Shown here: positions 17,104-26,416 of the stretch, piece after piece | Layout of the letters: each line of letters begins with the position of its first letter | Numbering within the stretch: the stretch's first letter is position 1 | Assembly: GCF_029626175.1 (NCBI RefSeq) | Contig: NZ_JARUBM010000002.1 | Span: 7,048,501 to 7,112,500 of the forward strand | Direction: 5' to 3' | From: Micromonospora sp. WMMD1082 | GTDB taxonomy: Bacteria > Actinomycetota > Actinomycetes > Mycobacteriales > Micromonosporaceae | Length of the DNA stretch: 64,000 bases | The notes under the pieces: model-generated | What the model was told of the DNA's origin: nothing | The model's input: the letters and a program-made list of their open reading frames with translations, nothing else | Database searches by the model: none | Position numbers and translations under genes: made by a program

Positions 17104-17404
17104 CTGTTACCTCCGTTGCTACCCGCCGCCTGCATCGACCGCACCGCGCACGCCCCGCTCCGCACCGGCGCACGCGGTGGTGCCGGTCAGCTCTTGGTGG
17201 AAGCCGTGGCGGCCAGATGGCCCTGCCGAATCTCGACAATCCTACCGGCGTACGACGGGTGGCCGTCACCCGCCGCACGCCGGCGGCCTGCCCGATCTCC
17301 CCCGATCACCGCAGAACGGACAAAGGCTACTCCCCCATGCCGTACGAGCCCAGCACGCTGAACTCGGCGGTCTCCCGCTGCTCGCAGCGGTCCTCCCCCA
17401 TCGC
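17104..17404. other. 301-base intergenic region upstream of yebC
   Basis: No gene, tRNA or strong repeat recognised. It should contain the yebC promoter (minus strand) and the 3' end of the FMN reductase transcript. A plus-strand frame from ATG 17338 runs antisense into the reductase gene and has no supporting ribosome-binding site. Confidence 0.5.
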
Positions 17405-18064
17405 CTACCCCGCCGCCGTCGCGTCGGGTTGTGGGGCGACCCCCGCCAGGCCGACCGTTTCCCGGCTGGCGGCCAACAGATCAGTGATCATGGCGGTCAC
17501 GGCGGTGACGCGCTCGTCGGCGGGCGCGATCCGCCCGGCGGCGGTCGGGTCGGACGGATCAACGCCGGACCAGTCGAAGTCGGTGAAGAGCGCCAACTCG
17601 ACCTGGCTCGGCACGACCGCCGCGCCCACCTCGGTAAGGATCTCCCGCAACTGCGTGGCGCCCCGACCGCCGCCGTGCACGCCGTAGCTGAGCACGCCGG
17701 CCGGCTTGCCGCGCCACTCGGCGTCCAGGTAGTCGACGGCGTTCTTGAGCACCGCCGGGATCGACGCGTTGTACTCCGGCGTGACGAAGACGAACGCGTC
17801 GTACGCCGACACCACCGCCGCCCAGCGGCGGGTGTGCTCGTACCGGTAGTCGCCGAACCTCGCCGGCACCGGTTCGTCCAGCAGCGGCAGCTCCTGCTCC
17901 GCGACGTCGATCAGCTCGATGCTCACCTCCCCGGCCCGCAGCGCCGGGTGGCCCGCCGCCACCTCGGCCACCCATCCCGCCACCGCCGGTCCCCGCCGGC
18001 CCGGACGACTACTGCCCACGACCAAACCCACCACGACCGGTCTCTTCTGCTGCGCACTGTCCAT
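17405..18064 (-). CDS. NADPH-dependent FMN reductase family protein
   Basis: 219 aa from the ATG at 18064 (10 residues shorter than the maximal frame, start at MDSAQQKRPVVVGLVVGSSR). The flavodoxin-like fold is marked by VGSSRPGRRGPAV and the family signature FVFVTPEYNASIPAVLKNAVDYL. These enzymes reduce FMN or quinones with NAD(P)H. Divergent from an XRE regulator gene at 18168 with about 100 bases between starts, a common regulator-target layout. Confidence 0.92.
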   Translation of the reverse strand: MDSAQQKRPVVVGLVVGSSRPGRRGPAVAGWVAEVAAGHPALRAGEVSIELIDVAEQELPLLDEPVPARFGDYRYEHTRRWAAVVSAYDAFVFVTPEYNASIPAVLKNAVDYLDAEWRGKPAGVLSYGVHGGGRGATQLREILTEVGAAVVPSQVELALFTDFDWSGVDPSDPTAAGRIAPADERVTAVTAMITDLLAASRETVGLAGVAPQPDATAAG

Positions 18065-18167
18065 GGCCCCATCCCATCCATGGGTCGGCACCACCGGGAG
18101 ACCGGCGCGCGGGTAGCCCCGACGGGGACACCCTCACCGGAGGTGGCACCGGCACACTGGATCCGTG

Positions 18168-19016
18168 ATGGACGGAGAGCTGGGCGCCTTCCTGCGCAGC
18201 CGCCGGGAGGCGCTGCGGCCCGAGCAGGTCGGGCTGCCGGAGGGCACCCGGCGACGCACCCCGGGGCTACGGCGGGCGGAACTGGCGACGTTGGCCCAGG
18301 TCAGCGTGGAGTACCTGACCCGCCTCGAACAGGGCAGGGACACCCGCCCCTCGCCGGAGATCCTCGCCGCGCTGGCGAACGCCCTGCGGCTCGACGAGGC
18401 CGACCGGCAACACCTCCAGCAACTCGTGGCGGTCAACCACGGCCGGCAACTGTGCACCGGATGCCGGCCGTCGGTCTCGCGTACCGTCCGCCCGGAGGTC
18501 CAGGCGGTGCTGGAGGCGCTGCGGGACCGGCCGGCGTACCTGCTCAACCGGCTCGGCGACGTGCTGGCCTGGAACGATCCGTTCGACCGGCTGGCCCGCC
18601 CGCTGGGGCTGCTCGACCGCGACCGGCCCAACCTGGTCTGGTTCGTCTTCGCCGACGAACGTGCCCGCGAGCACTTCCCCGACTGGGCGGAGCTGGCCGA
18701 CCAGCAGGTCGCCGAGCTGCACGGACTGCGCCGGGGCGATCCGGCCACCGACGAGTTCGCCGAGCGGCTCGGCCGCACGGTCGGTGCGCCGTTCACCTCC
18801 CGGTGGCAGCGCCGGCCGGTCGCGGTGCCGACCACCGTCGTCCGCTGGTTGCGGCATCCGGAGGTCGGGCCGTTGCGGTTGGCGTACGAGACGCTGGCGT
18901 TCGCCGACGACCAGCAGCGGCTGGTGGTGCAACTGCCCGCCGACGCCGCCAGCACGGAGGCGCTGGACCGGCTGCTGGGCCGGCGGCCGGGCGGCCTGCG
19001 CTCGGTGGCCGGCTGA
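18168..19016 (+). CDS. XRE-family regulator with MmyB-like ligand-binding domain
   Basis: 282 aa from ATG 18168 (GTG 18165 adjacent). The N-terminal HTH (residues about 5-75) has the family pattern RTPGLRRAELATLAQVSVEY and LTRLEQGRDTRPSPEILAAL. The rest is the MmyB-like ligand-binding region: RPAYLLNRLGDVLAWN, NLVWFVFADERARE and VRWLRHPEVGPLRL. Such regulators usually control a divergent oxidoreductase, which fits the FMN reductase next door. Its stop abuts the pdxT stop with no gap. Confidence 0.93.
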   Translation: MDGELGAFLRSRREALRPEQVGLPEGTRRRTPGLRRAELATLAQVSVEYLTRLEQGRDTRPSPEILAALANALRLDEADRQHLQQLVAVNHGRQLCTGCRPSVSRTVRPEVQAVLEALRDRPAYLLNRLGDVLAWNDPFDRLARPLGLLDRDRPNLVWFVFADERAREHFPDWAELADQQVAELHGLRRGDPATDEFAERLGRTVGAPFTSRWQRRPVAVPTTVVRWLRHPEVGPLRLAYETLAFADDQQRLVVQLPADAASTEALDRLLGRRPGGLRSVAG

Positions 19017-19625
19017 TCAGGTTGCGGCGCGGACCAGGTCGACGAAGTAGGCGTGCAGTCGGCGGTCGCCGGTGAGTTCCGGGTGGAAGGCGGTGGCCAG
19101 CAGGTTGCCCTGGCGCACCGCGACGATCCGGCCGGCGGCCGGACCGTCGGTCACCGTGCCCAGTACCTCGACGCCGTCGCCGACCCGTTCGACCCAGGGT
19201 GCGCGGATGAAGACCGCGTGCAGCGGTCCACCGTCCAGGCCGGCGATCTCCACCGGCGCCTCGAACGAGTCGACCTGCCGGCCGAAGGCGTTGCGGCGCA
19301 CGGTCATCTCGATGCCGTCGAAGCCGCGCTGGTCCGGCCGGCCGTCGAGGACGTCGGTGGCCAGCATGATCATTCCGGCGCACGAGCCGTAGACCGGCAT
19401 GCCCTCGGCGATCCGCTTGTCGATCGGCTCGCGCAGCTCGAAGATGTCCACCAGCTTGCTCATGGTGGTGGACTCCCCGCCCGGGATCACCAGGCCGTCG
19501 ACCGCGTCCAGCTCGGCCGCCCGGCGTACCGGTCGGGCCTGCGCGCCGGCCCCGGTCAGGGCCTCGGCGTGCTCGCGGACGTCGCCCTGCAGGGCGAGCA
19601 CGCCGATGACCGGTGCCGTCACCAC
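19017..19625 (-). CDS. pdxT: Pyridoxal 5'-phosphate synthase glutaminase subunit
   Basis: 202 aa. Class I glutamine amidotransferase: [10 protein letters not shown] near the N-terminus, nucleophile Cys in GSCAGMIML, and the His-Glu pair in [11 protein letters not shown]. It hydrolyses glutamine and channels ammonia to PdxS for PLP synthesis. It overlaps the end of pdxS by 7 bases. Confidence 0.96.
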   Translation of the reverse strand: MVTAPVIGVLALQGDVREHAEALTGAGAQARPVRRAAELDAVDGLVIPGGESTTMSKLVDIFELREPIDKRIAEGMPVYGSCAGMIMLATDVLDGRPDQRGFDGIEMTVRRNAFGRQVDSFEAPVEIAGLDGGPLHAVFIRAPWVERVGDGVEVLGTVTDGPAAGRIVAVRQGNLLATAFHPELTGDRRLHAYFVDLVRAAT

Positions 19626-20533
19626 CCGCGCTCGGCCAGGCGGTGCGGCTGCGGGATGTCGTCGACGTTGATGCCGACCATCGCCTCGCCGAGGCCCCGG
19701 GAGACCTTGGCCAGCACGTCCGGGTCGTCGTGGAAGGTGGTCGCCTTGACGATCGCGGCGGCCCGCTGGGCCGGGTTGCCGGACTTGAAGATGCCGGAGC
19801 CGACGAAGACACCCTCGGCGCCGAGTTGCATCATCATCGCCGCGTCGGCCGGGGTGGCGATGCCACCGGCGGTGAAGAGCACCACCGGCAGCTTGCCGGT
19901 CTCGGCGACCTCCTTGACCAGCTCGTACGGGGCCTGCAACTCCTTCGCCGCGACGAACAGCTCGTCGGTCGGCAGCGTCTGGAGGCGGCGGATCTCCTGG
20001 CGGATCTTCCGCATGTGGGTGGTGGCGTTGGAGACGTCACCGGTGCCGGCCTCGCCCTTGGAACGGATCATGGCCGCGCCCTCGGTGATCCGGCGCAGCG
20101 CCTCGCCCAGGTTCGTCGCGCCGCAGACGAACGGCACGGTGAAGGCCCACTTGTCGATGTGGTTGGCGTAGTCGGCGGGGGTGAGCACCTCGGACTCGTC
20201 GACGTAGTCGACGCCGAGGGACTGCAGGATCTGCGCCTCGACGAAGTGGCCGATGCGGGCCTTGGCCATCACCGGGATGGAGACGGCGTTGATGATGCCG
20301 TCGATCATGTCGGGATCGCTCATCCGGGACACTCCGCCCTGGGCGCGGATGTCCGCGGGCACCCGCTCCAGCGCCATCACCGCGACCGCGCCGGCATCTT
20401 CAGCGATCTTGGCTTGCTCGGCGGTGACCACGTCCATGATCACACCGCCCTTGAGCATCTCGGCCATGCCGCGCTTCACGCGCGCGGTGCCGACCACGGG
20501 GGTGCTGGCGTTCGGGGAAGTCGTCTCGGGCAC
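19619..20533 (-). CDS. pdxS: Pyridoxal 5'-phosphate synthase, lyase subunit
   Basis: 304 aa, standard length. [20 protein letters not shown] is the conserved N-terminus; the barrel carries [20 protein letters not shown], the conserved Lys in [15 protein letters not shown] and [10 protein letters not shown] for phosphate binding. It condenses ribose 5-phosphate, glyceraldehyde 3-phosphate and ammonia to PLP as a dodecamer with PdxT. Confidence 0.97.
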   Translation of the reverse strand: MPETTSPNASTPVVGTARVKRGMAEMLKGGVIMDVVTAEQAKIAEDAGAVAVMALERVPADIRAQGGVSRMSDPDMIDGIINAVSIPVMAKARIGHFVEAQILQSLGVDYVDESEVLTPADYANHIDKWAFTVPFVCGATNLGEALRRITEGAAMIRSKGEAGTGDVSNATTHMRKIRQEIRRLQTLPTDELFVAAKELQAPYELVKEVAETGKLPVVLFTAGGIATPADAAMMMQLGAEGVFVGSGIFKSGNPAQRAAAIVKATTFHDDPDVLAKVSRGLGEAMVGINVDDIPQPHRLAERGW

Positions 20534-20652
20534 GGATCATCGCTCCTCAGGCGTCCTCGGGAGGTGGCAGCGGAGATGCTACGCCCGAGGCAACGCCGCT
20601 CCGACGGCCAATCAGACCCGTGGTGGCCTGCTCTGTGGCCGCCGTCACTCAC

Positions 20653-20726
20653 GCTGCCGCCCGGACGGCTGCCGCTCGGGCGGCTGTCCCCCGGGTGGCT
20701 GCCGCTCGGGCAGCTGTTCCCGGGCG
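20653..20726. repeat. Degenerate 30-bp tandem repeat, about 2.5 copies
   Basis: Units begin at 20667 and 20697 and share GGCTGCCGCTCGGGC, preceded by a partial unit from 20653. It lies between pdxS and the downstream end of the small membrane-protein gene and could form alternative hairpins. Low confidence in any function. Confidence 0.35.
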
Positions 20727-20746
20727 GCGGGGCCGGTCGGTGCCGG

Positions 20747-21253
20747 TCAGCGGGTGGACACGTCGGCGGCGGGGACGGTGAGAGTCGGGTCGTCGATGTC
20801 GAAGTACCGCGGCCAGCTGTGCCGGCGCCCCATCCGCAACAGGCGTACCAGCGGACGGCCGCGCGCCGTGCGGGCGTCCCGGACCAGGTCGGTGTGCACC
20901 TGCCGGGCCAGGGCGAGCCGCCGGCTGGCGGCGATGACCGCCTCGCAGTCCGGGTCGGTGGGATCGAGCTGAACCGCCCGCAGCTGCCGGGTCAGGTCGT
21001 TCTCGGCCGCCTCCCGCTCGTCCGGCCGGGCGTCGAGCGCGATGCGCGCCGCCGCGTACAGCTCGACGCCGTAGCGGCGCTCGGCCAGCACCGCCGCGGC
21101 GGCGGCCCGGCGCAGCAGGTGGGCGTCCAGGGCGCGGGCCGCGAGCTGCGCGCGGGCCTGCAGCCGCTCGACCCGGCCGGCGGTCCAGATGAGGTACGGC
21201 ACGACCAGGGCGACGACCACCGTCGCGCCCACCACCCACCACATGCCCGGCAT
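20747..21253 (-). CDS. Small single-pass membrane protein of the pimA locus
   Basis: 168 aa from ATG 21253, giving MPGMWWVVGATVVVALVVPY, a single N-terminal membrane segment; the longer frame start (21298) would overlap pimA. The rest is a charged Ala/Arg/Leu-rich helical region (ARAQLAARALDAHLLRRAAA resembles part of LemA, without the full signature), ending in a Pro/Asp tail. In mycobacteria the same position after pimA holds a membrane protein with a Nudix domain (Rv2609c region); no Nudix box is present here. Function unknown; probably follows pimA in one transcript. Confidence 0.75.
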   Translation of the reverse strand: MPGMWWVVGATVVVALVVPYLIWTAGRVERLQARAQLAARALDAHLLRRAAAAAVLAERRYGVELYAAARIALDARPDEREAAENDLTRQLRAVQLDPTDPDCEAVIAASRRLALARQVHTDLVRDARTARGRPLVRLLRMGRRHSWPRYFDIDDPTLTVPAADVSTR

Positions 21254-21279
21254 CGTAGTGCTGCTCCCGTTCCTCCCGG

Positions 21280-22440
21280 TCAGTCCGGCCCCGCCCACTC
21301 CTGGTCGATCACCCGCCCGTCGGTCGCCTCTATCGCCGCTGCGTATACCTCCAGAACCCGGCGGGCAACCACGGGCCAGTCGAAACTCGCCACCACCTGG
21401 TCACCACAGGCGGTCAGCTCCGCCCGCTGGGCCGGGTCGTCCAGGAGCCCCGTCAGCGTCTCACGCAGCGCCGCCGCGTCACCGGTGGGGAAGAGCCGCC
21501 CGGCCCGGCCGCCGTCGAGCACCCGGCGGAAGGCGTCGAGGTCACTGGCGACGACCGTGGTGCCGGCGGCGAGCGCCTCGGTGAGGATCATGCCGAACGA
21601 CTCACCCCCCGTGTTCGGCGCCACGTAGAGGTGCACGCTGCGCAGCATGCGCGCCTTGTCCTCCTCCGACACCAGGCCGAGGAAGGTGACCCGGTCCCGG
21701 AGATCGGGCGGGAACCGGTCGAACAGATCGTCGGCGTCGCCGGGGCCGGCGACCAGCAGGCGCAGGCCGGGCCGCTGCCGGGCCAGCTCGACGAAGGCGT
21801 CCCGCAGGATCGGGAACCCCTTGCGAGGTTCGGTGAACCGGCCCAGGAAGCCGAGCGTGCCGCCGCGACCCGGCGCGCACTCCCCCGGCCAGCCGGGCAG
21901 CGGCTCGACCGCCGCGAACTTGGCCACCGCTACCCCGTTGGGGATCTCCACCGCGCCGCCGTCCAGGTGCTCGACCTGCACCTTGCGGGCCAGGGCGCTC
22001 ACCGCGATCCGCGCGGTGATCCGCTCCAGCACGATCTGGAGCGCGCCCTGGGCGGCCGCGAGCATCCGGGAGCGGGTCATCGCGGTGTGGAACGTGGCCA
22101 CCACCGGCCCCCGGGCGGAGAGCACCGCGACCATCGACAGGCTCAGCGCGAGCGGCTCGTGCACGTGCAGCACGTCGAAGTCGCCCCGGGTGATCCACCG
22201 GCGCACCCGGGCGGTGGAGACCGGCCCGAACGCCACCCGGGCCACCGAGCCGTTGTACGGCAGGGGCACCGACCGGCCGGCCGGCACCACGTACGGCGGC
22301 AGCGGCGAGTCCTCGTCCGCCGGGGCGAGGACGCTCACCTCGTGCCCGAGCCCGATCAGCGCCTCCGCGAGGTCCAGGACGTGGTTCTGCACCCCGCCGG
22401 GTACGTCGAAGGAGTACGGGCAGACGATGCCGATCCGCAT
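21280..22440 (-). CDS. pimA: Phosphatidyl-myo-inositol mannosyltransferase
   Basis: 386 aa, GT4 family. The N-terminus RIGIVCPYSFDVPGGVQNHV has the nucleotide-sugar loop of PimA, with FDVLHVHEPLALSLSM and VVATFHTAMTR. The donor-binding C-terminal lobe has LGFLGRFTEPRKGF and the acidic signature APNTGGESFGMILTEALAAG. PimA transfers the first mannose from GDP-mannose to phosphatidylinositol on the cytoplasmic face. It sits between patA and the small membrane-protein gene, the canonical order. Confidence 0.95.
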   Translation of the reverse strand: MRIGIVCPYSFDVPGGVQNHVLDLAEALIGLGHEVSVLAPADEDSPLPPYVVPAGRSVPLPYNGSVARVAFGPVSTARVRRWITRGDFDVLHVHEPLALSLSMVAVLSARGPVVATFHTAMTRSRMLAAAQGALQIVLERITARIAVSALARKVQVEHLDGGAVEIPNGVAVAKFAAVEPLPGWPGECAPGRGGTLGFLGRFTEPRKGFPILRDAFVELARQRPGLRLLVAGPGDADDLFDRFPPDLRDRVTFLGLVSEEDKARMLRSVHLYVAPNTGGESFGMILTEALAAGTTVVASDLDAFRRVLDGGRAGRLFPTGDAAALRETLTGLLDDPAQRAELTACGDQVVASFDWPVVARRVLEVYAAAIEATDGRVIDQEWAGPD

Positions 22441-22453
22441 TGCGCCCGTCCCC

Positions 22454-23368
22454 TCAGTCCAGCCACATCCGCTGCAGCATGTGCCAGTCTTGCGGATGCC
22501 GGGCGATGCCCGCCGCGAGACGGTCGGCGATCAGCTGGGTCAGCGATCGGACCCGCGCGTCCAGCGTGCCCTCCTCGGGCCCGGGCACCGGCAGCGGGCC
22601 GTCCAGCGCGGCGCACGCGACGTCCGGTTCGTACCACATCGACGCCACGTACAGCGGCGCGCCGGTGCGCAGCGCGAGCAGCGCCGGACCGGCCGGCATC
22701 CGGGTCCGGCCGCCGAAGAACTCGACCTCCACCCCCCGGGCGGAGAGGTCCCGGTCGGCGAGCAGCGGCACCACCGCCCCGGCGGCCAGGCGGTCGGTCA
22801 ACACGTCGATCGGCGGGCGCGCGCCACCGTTGGTGGGCAGGATCTCCATCCCCAGGCCCTGCCGGAACGCCATGAACCGCTTGTAGACCCCCTCCGGCTT
22901 GAGCCGCTCGGCGACCGTGGACAGCGGCCAGCCGTTGGCCGCCACCCAGGCACCCGCCGCGTCCCAGTTCCCGGCGTGCGGCAGCGCCACCACCGCGCCC
23001 CGCCCGGCCGCCACGTCGGCGGCGAGCAGCTCGGCGCCGCCCAGCCGGAACCCGGCGAGGATCTGCTCGCGGCTGCGCGACGGCAGCCGGAACGCCTCCA
23101 TCCAGTAGCGGGCGTACGAGCGCAGGCCCCGGCGGACCAGCGCGTCCAGCTCGGCCTCGGGCAGATCGGGGCCGACCACCCGGCGCAGGTTGGCGCGCAG
23201 CCGGCTGGCACCGGCGCCCCGGCGACGGTGGGCACGGTCCGCCACGGCGGTGAACGCCGCGGCCGCGACCGGCCCGGGCAGCACGCGGACCAGCCGCCAG
23301 CCGGCGACGAAGCCGAGTTCGGTGAGGTTCACCGCGGTGTGCCGCTCACCCGGGGCCGCCGGGCGCAC
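22454..23368 (-). CDS. Phosphatidylinositol mannoside acyltransferase (PatA-like)
   Basis: 304 aa from ATG 23368, which overlaps pgsA by 23 bases; GTG 23332 (VNLTELGFVAGWRLV) is the alternative giving 292 aa and no overlap. This is an LpxL/HtrB-type lysophospholipid acyltransferase: the HX4D motif is HAGNWD, with YWMEAFRLP before it and FFGGRTRMPAGPALLAL after. Mycobacterial PatA acylates the mannose of PIM1/PIM2. It is located between pgsA and pimA as in mycobacteria (Rv2611c position). Confidence 0.93.
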   Translation of the reverse strand: MRPAAPGERHTAVNLTELGFVAGWRLVRVLPGPVAAAAFTAVADRAHRRRGAGASRLRANLRRVVGPDLPEAELDALVRRGLRSYARYWMEAFRLPSRSREQILAGFRLGGAELLAADVAAGRGAVVALPHAGNWDAAGAWVAANGWPLSTVAERLKPEGVYKRFMAFRQGLGMEILPTNGGARPPIDVLTDRLAAGAVVPLLADRDLSARGVEVEFFGGRTRMPAGPALLALRTGAPLYVASMWYEPDVACAALDGPLPVPGPEEGTLDARVRSLTQLIADRLAAGIARHPQDWHMLQRMWLD

Positions 23369-23978
23369 CGACCCGCTGGGCCTGCCGGTAGACGTGCCGG
23401 ATCCGCTGTCCCACGGTGAACAGCGACACCGCCGCCAGCAGCCAGAGCGCGATCGGCAGCGCCGGTTCGAGGCCCAGGCCGGTGAGCAGGCCGCCGACGC
23501 CGACGATCAGCAGTCGCTCGGTACGCTCGGCGATGCCGACGTTGCCGTCCATCCCGAGCCCCTCGGCGCGGGCCTTGACGTACGACACGAGCCCACCCGC
23601 GGCCAGGCAGATCAGCGCGGCGGCCACGCCCGCGCGATCTCCCTCGGTGGCCAGGTAGAAGGCGACCGCGCCGAACACGGCGCTGTCGGCGACCCGGTCC
23701 ATGCTCGAATCGAGGAACGCTCCGAACCGGGTCGACCCGCCACTCATCCGGGCCATCGTCCCGTCGAGCAGGTCGGTCAGCGCGAAGACCGTCACGATCA
23801 GCGCACCGGCGACCAGATGGCCGCGGGCGCCGAAGCCGAGCGCACCGACGAGCACCCCGAGGGTGCCCGCGACGGTGACCGTGTTGGGGGACACGCCTGC
23901 GCGCAGCAGGCTACGGGCGATCGGCTCCACGACGCGGGTCATCCCCGCGCGGACCGACACTTGGAAGATCTTCGCCAT
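23346..23978 (-). CDS. pgsA: CDP-alcohol phosphatidyltransferase (phosphatidylinositol phosphate synthase type)
   Basis: 210 aa with about five to six hydrophobic segments. The complete CDP-OH-P motif is visible: DLLDGTMAR followed by FGAFLDSSMDRVAD, with all catalytic Asp residues. First gene of the PIM block (pgsA-patA-pimA) and therefore probably makes phosphatidylinositol phosphate from CDP-diacylglycerol and inositol phosphate. The assignment to inositol rather than glycerol phosphate rests on context. Confidence 0.93.
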   Translation of the reverse strand: MAKIFQVSVRAGMTRVVEPIARSLLRAGVSPNTVTVAGTLGVLVGALGFGARGHLVAGALIVTVFALTDLLDGTMARMSGGSTRFGAFLDSSMDRVADSAVFGAVAFYLATEGDRAGVAAALICLAAGGLVSYVKARAEGLGMDGNVGIAERTERLLIVGVGGLLTGLGLEPALPIALWLLAAVSLFTVGQRIRHVYRQAQRVGAPGGPG

Positions 23979-24243
23979 GGCGGTCCCACGATAACCGTCG
24001 GCCGTCGACCGCGATACCGCCGCCTGACCAGGGTGGGTCGCGCCGACCGCCCGGGTGGGTTGTGCCGACCCGCCAACGGGTGTGAGATCGAGCCAGGAGG
24101 GTGACCCGGCTCACCCCACCGCCTGTTGACCGCCCGGTTCCCAGCGAACCACCGGAGGATATCGCCGCAGCACCCGCCCGGGCCGCATCCCCGTCGCACG
24201 CGGCGGTCGCCACCACCACCACCGGCTGAGGGAGGTGCGCCCG

Positions 24244-26397
24244 ATGGCGCAGAGGAGTCAGGACAAGGGGGCCACCGGCGGCGTACCGTCGGTGACCGAT
24301 CCCGCCAGGATCCGCAACGTGGTGCTCGTCGGGCATTCCGGAGCGGGCAAGACGACCCTGGTCGAGGCGTTGCTCGCGGCGAGCGGCACGATCGGGCGCG
24401 CCGGCTCGGTCACCGACGGCACCACCGTCTGCGACCACGACCCCGCGGCCGTACGCCAGCAGCGTTCGGTGGCCCTGGCCTGTGCGCCGCTGCTGCACGA
24501 CGGGATCAAGGTCAACCTGCTCGACACGCCCGGCTACGCCGACTTCGTCGGTGAGCTGCGCGCCGGCCTGCGCGCCGCGGACGCCGCGCTCTTCGTGGTC
24601 TCGGCGGTCGACGGGATGGACGCCGCCACCGCCGCGCTGTGGGAGGAGTGCGCCGCGGTGGACATGCCCCGGGCGGTCGCCGTGGCCCGGCTGGACCATC
24701 CGCGCGCCGACTTCGACGAGGCGGTGGCGCTCTGCCAGCGCGTCTTCGGCGACAACGTGCTCCCGCTCTACCTGCCGATGCTCGGCGACGACGGCGAGTC
24801 CACCGTCGGCCTGCTCGGGCTGATCACCCGGCGGATCTTCGACTACACCGACGGCCTGCCGCCGCAGGTCCGCGAGCCCGACCCGGAACATCTGCCGGCC
24901 ATCGTCGAGTCCCGCAACGAGCTGATCGAGGGGATCATCGCCGAGAGCGAGGACGAGAGCCTGATGGACCACTACCTCGCGGGCGAGGAGATCGACTCCG
25001 GGGTCCTGGTCGAGGACCTGGAGAAGGCCGTGGCCCGGGGTCACTTCTACCCGGTGGTGCCGGTCTGCGCGGCGACCGGGGTCGGGCTGGACGCGCTGCT
25101 GGAGGTGCTCACCGCCGGCTTCCCGTCGCCGCCGGAGCACGACCTGCCCGTGGTGACCGGGGTGGACGGCTCGCCGCGACCGCCGCTGACCTGCGACCCG
25201 GACGGCCCACTGGTCGCCGAGGTGGTCAAGACCACCATCGACCGGCACGTCGGGCGGGTCTGCGTGGTCCGGGTCTTCTCCGGCACGCTGCGCCCCGAGC
25301 AGACCGTCCACATCTGCGGGCACGGCCTGGCCGAACGCGGCCACCCCGACCACGACGCCGACGAGCGGATCGCCCACCTCTACAGCCCGCTCGGTGCCGC
25401 CCTGCGGGAGGTCGGCGTGGCCGTGGCCGGCGACATCTGCGCGATCACCAAGTCCGGCAGCGCGGAGACCGGCGACACCATCTCCGCCCGGGAGAACCCG
25501 CTGCTGATCGCGCCCTGGGAGATGCCGGAGCCACTGCTGCCGGTGGCGATCGTGGCGAAGTCCCGCTCGGACGAGGACGCGCTGGCCCGCAACCTGGCCC
25601 GGCTGGTGGCGGGCGACCCGACGATGCGGCTGGAACGCAACCCGGAGACCCACCAGCTGGTGCTCTGGTGCATGGGCGAGGCGCACGCCGACGTGGTCCT
25701 GGAGCGGCTGCGCGCCGGCGGGGTCGACCTGGACACCGAGCCGGTGCGGGTGTCGCTGCGGGAGACGCTGACGGCACCCGCCCGCGGGCACGGCCGGCAC
25801 GTCAAGCAGTCCGGCGGGCACGGCCAGTACGCCGTCTGCGACATCGAGGTGGAGCCGCTGCCGCGCGGCGCCGGTTTCGAGTTCGTCGACCGGGTGGTCG
25901 GCGGCGCGGTGCCGCACAACTACATCCCCTCCGTGGAGAAGGGTGTCCGCGCCCAGATGGAGCGCGGGATCGTCGCCGGCCACCCGGTGGTGGACCTGCG
26001 GGTGACCCTGGTCGATGGCAAGGCGCACAGCGTGGACTCCTCCGACGCGGCGTTCCAGACCGCCGGGGCGCTGGCCCTGCGCGACGCCGCCGAACAGGGC
26101 GGGCCGGCGCTGCTGGAACCGGTCGACGAGGTCACCGTGCGGGTTCCCGACGGCAACGTGGGCACCGTGATGGGCGACCTGTCTGGCCGGCGCGCCCGGG
26201 TGCTCGGCACCGAGCCGGATCCGGACTCCGACGGGCGCACCCTGGTACGCGCCGAGGTTCCCGCCACGGAGCTGCTGCGCTACGCCGTGGAGCTGCGCGC
26301 GATGACCTCGGGCGCCGGCACCTTCCGCCGCCACTTCGTCCGCTACGACCCCATGCCCGCCCACCTGGCCGACCAGATCCGCAAGGAGCACGTCTGA
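24244..26397 (+). CDS. Elongation factor G-like protein EF-G2
   Basis: 717 aa from ATG 24244, preceded by GAGGGAGGT at good spacing; GTG 24235 is in frame. The P-loop GHSGAGKTTLVEAL and LDTPGYADF (G3) are intact, but the guanine-specificity NKxD is replaced by VARLDHP, typical of the EF-G2 group (mycobacterial FusA2). Domains III-V follow: HADVVLERLRAGGVDL and YIPSVEKGVRAQMERGI are recognisable. EF-G2 proteins retain GTP binding but their role in translation is unclear. Inserted between thrS/HIT and pgsA on the opposite strand. Confidence 0.94.
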   Translation: MAQRSQDKGATGGVPSVTDPARIRNVVLVGHSGAGKTTLVEALLAASGTIGRAGSVTDGTTVCDHDPAAVRQQRSVALACAPLLHDGIKVNLLDTPGYADFVGELRAGLRAADAALFVVSAVDGMDAATAALWEECAAVDMPRAVAVARLDHPRADFDEAVALCQRVFGDNVLPLYLPMLGDDGESTVGLLGLITRRIFDYTDGLPPQVREPDPEHLPAIVESRNELIEGIIAESEDESLMDHYLAGEEIDSGVLVEDLEKAVARGHFYPVVPVCAATGVGLDALLEVLTAGFPSPPEHDLPVVTGVDGSPRPPLTCDPDGPLVAEVVKTTIDRHVGRVCVVRVFSGTLRPEQTVHICGHGLAERGHPDHDADERIAHLYSPLGAALREVGVAVAGDICAITKSGSAETGDTISARENPLLIAPWEMPEPLLPVAIVAKSRSDEDALARNLARLVAGDPTMRLERNPETHQLVLWCMGEAHADVVLERLRAGGVDLDTEPVRVSLRETLTAPARGHGRHVKQSGGHGQYAVCDIEVEPLPRGAGFEFVDRVVGGAVPHNYIPSVEKGVRAQMERGIVAGHPVVDLRVTLVDGKAHSVDSSDAAFQTAGALALRDAAEQGGPALLEPVDEVTVRVPDGNVGTVMGDLSGRRARVLGTEPDPDSDGRTLVRAEVPATELLRYAVELRAMTSGAGTFRRHFVRYDPMPAHLADQIRKEHV

Positions 26398-26416
26398 GCG
26401 TGCCGGGCCCGCACGG

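Noticed and set aside
17338..17687. Plus-strand frame from ATG 17338
   Set aside because: Antisense to the FMN reductase 3' half, with no RBS or recognisable motif.
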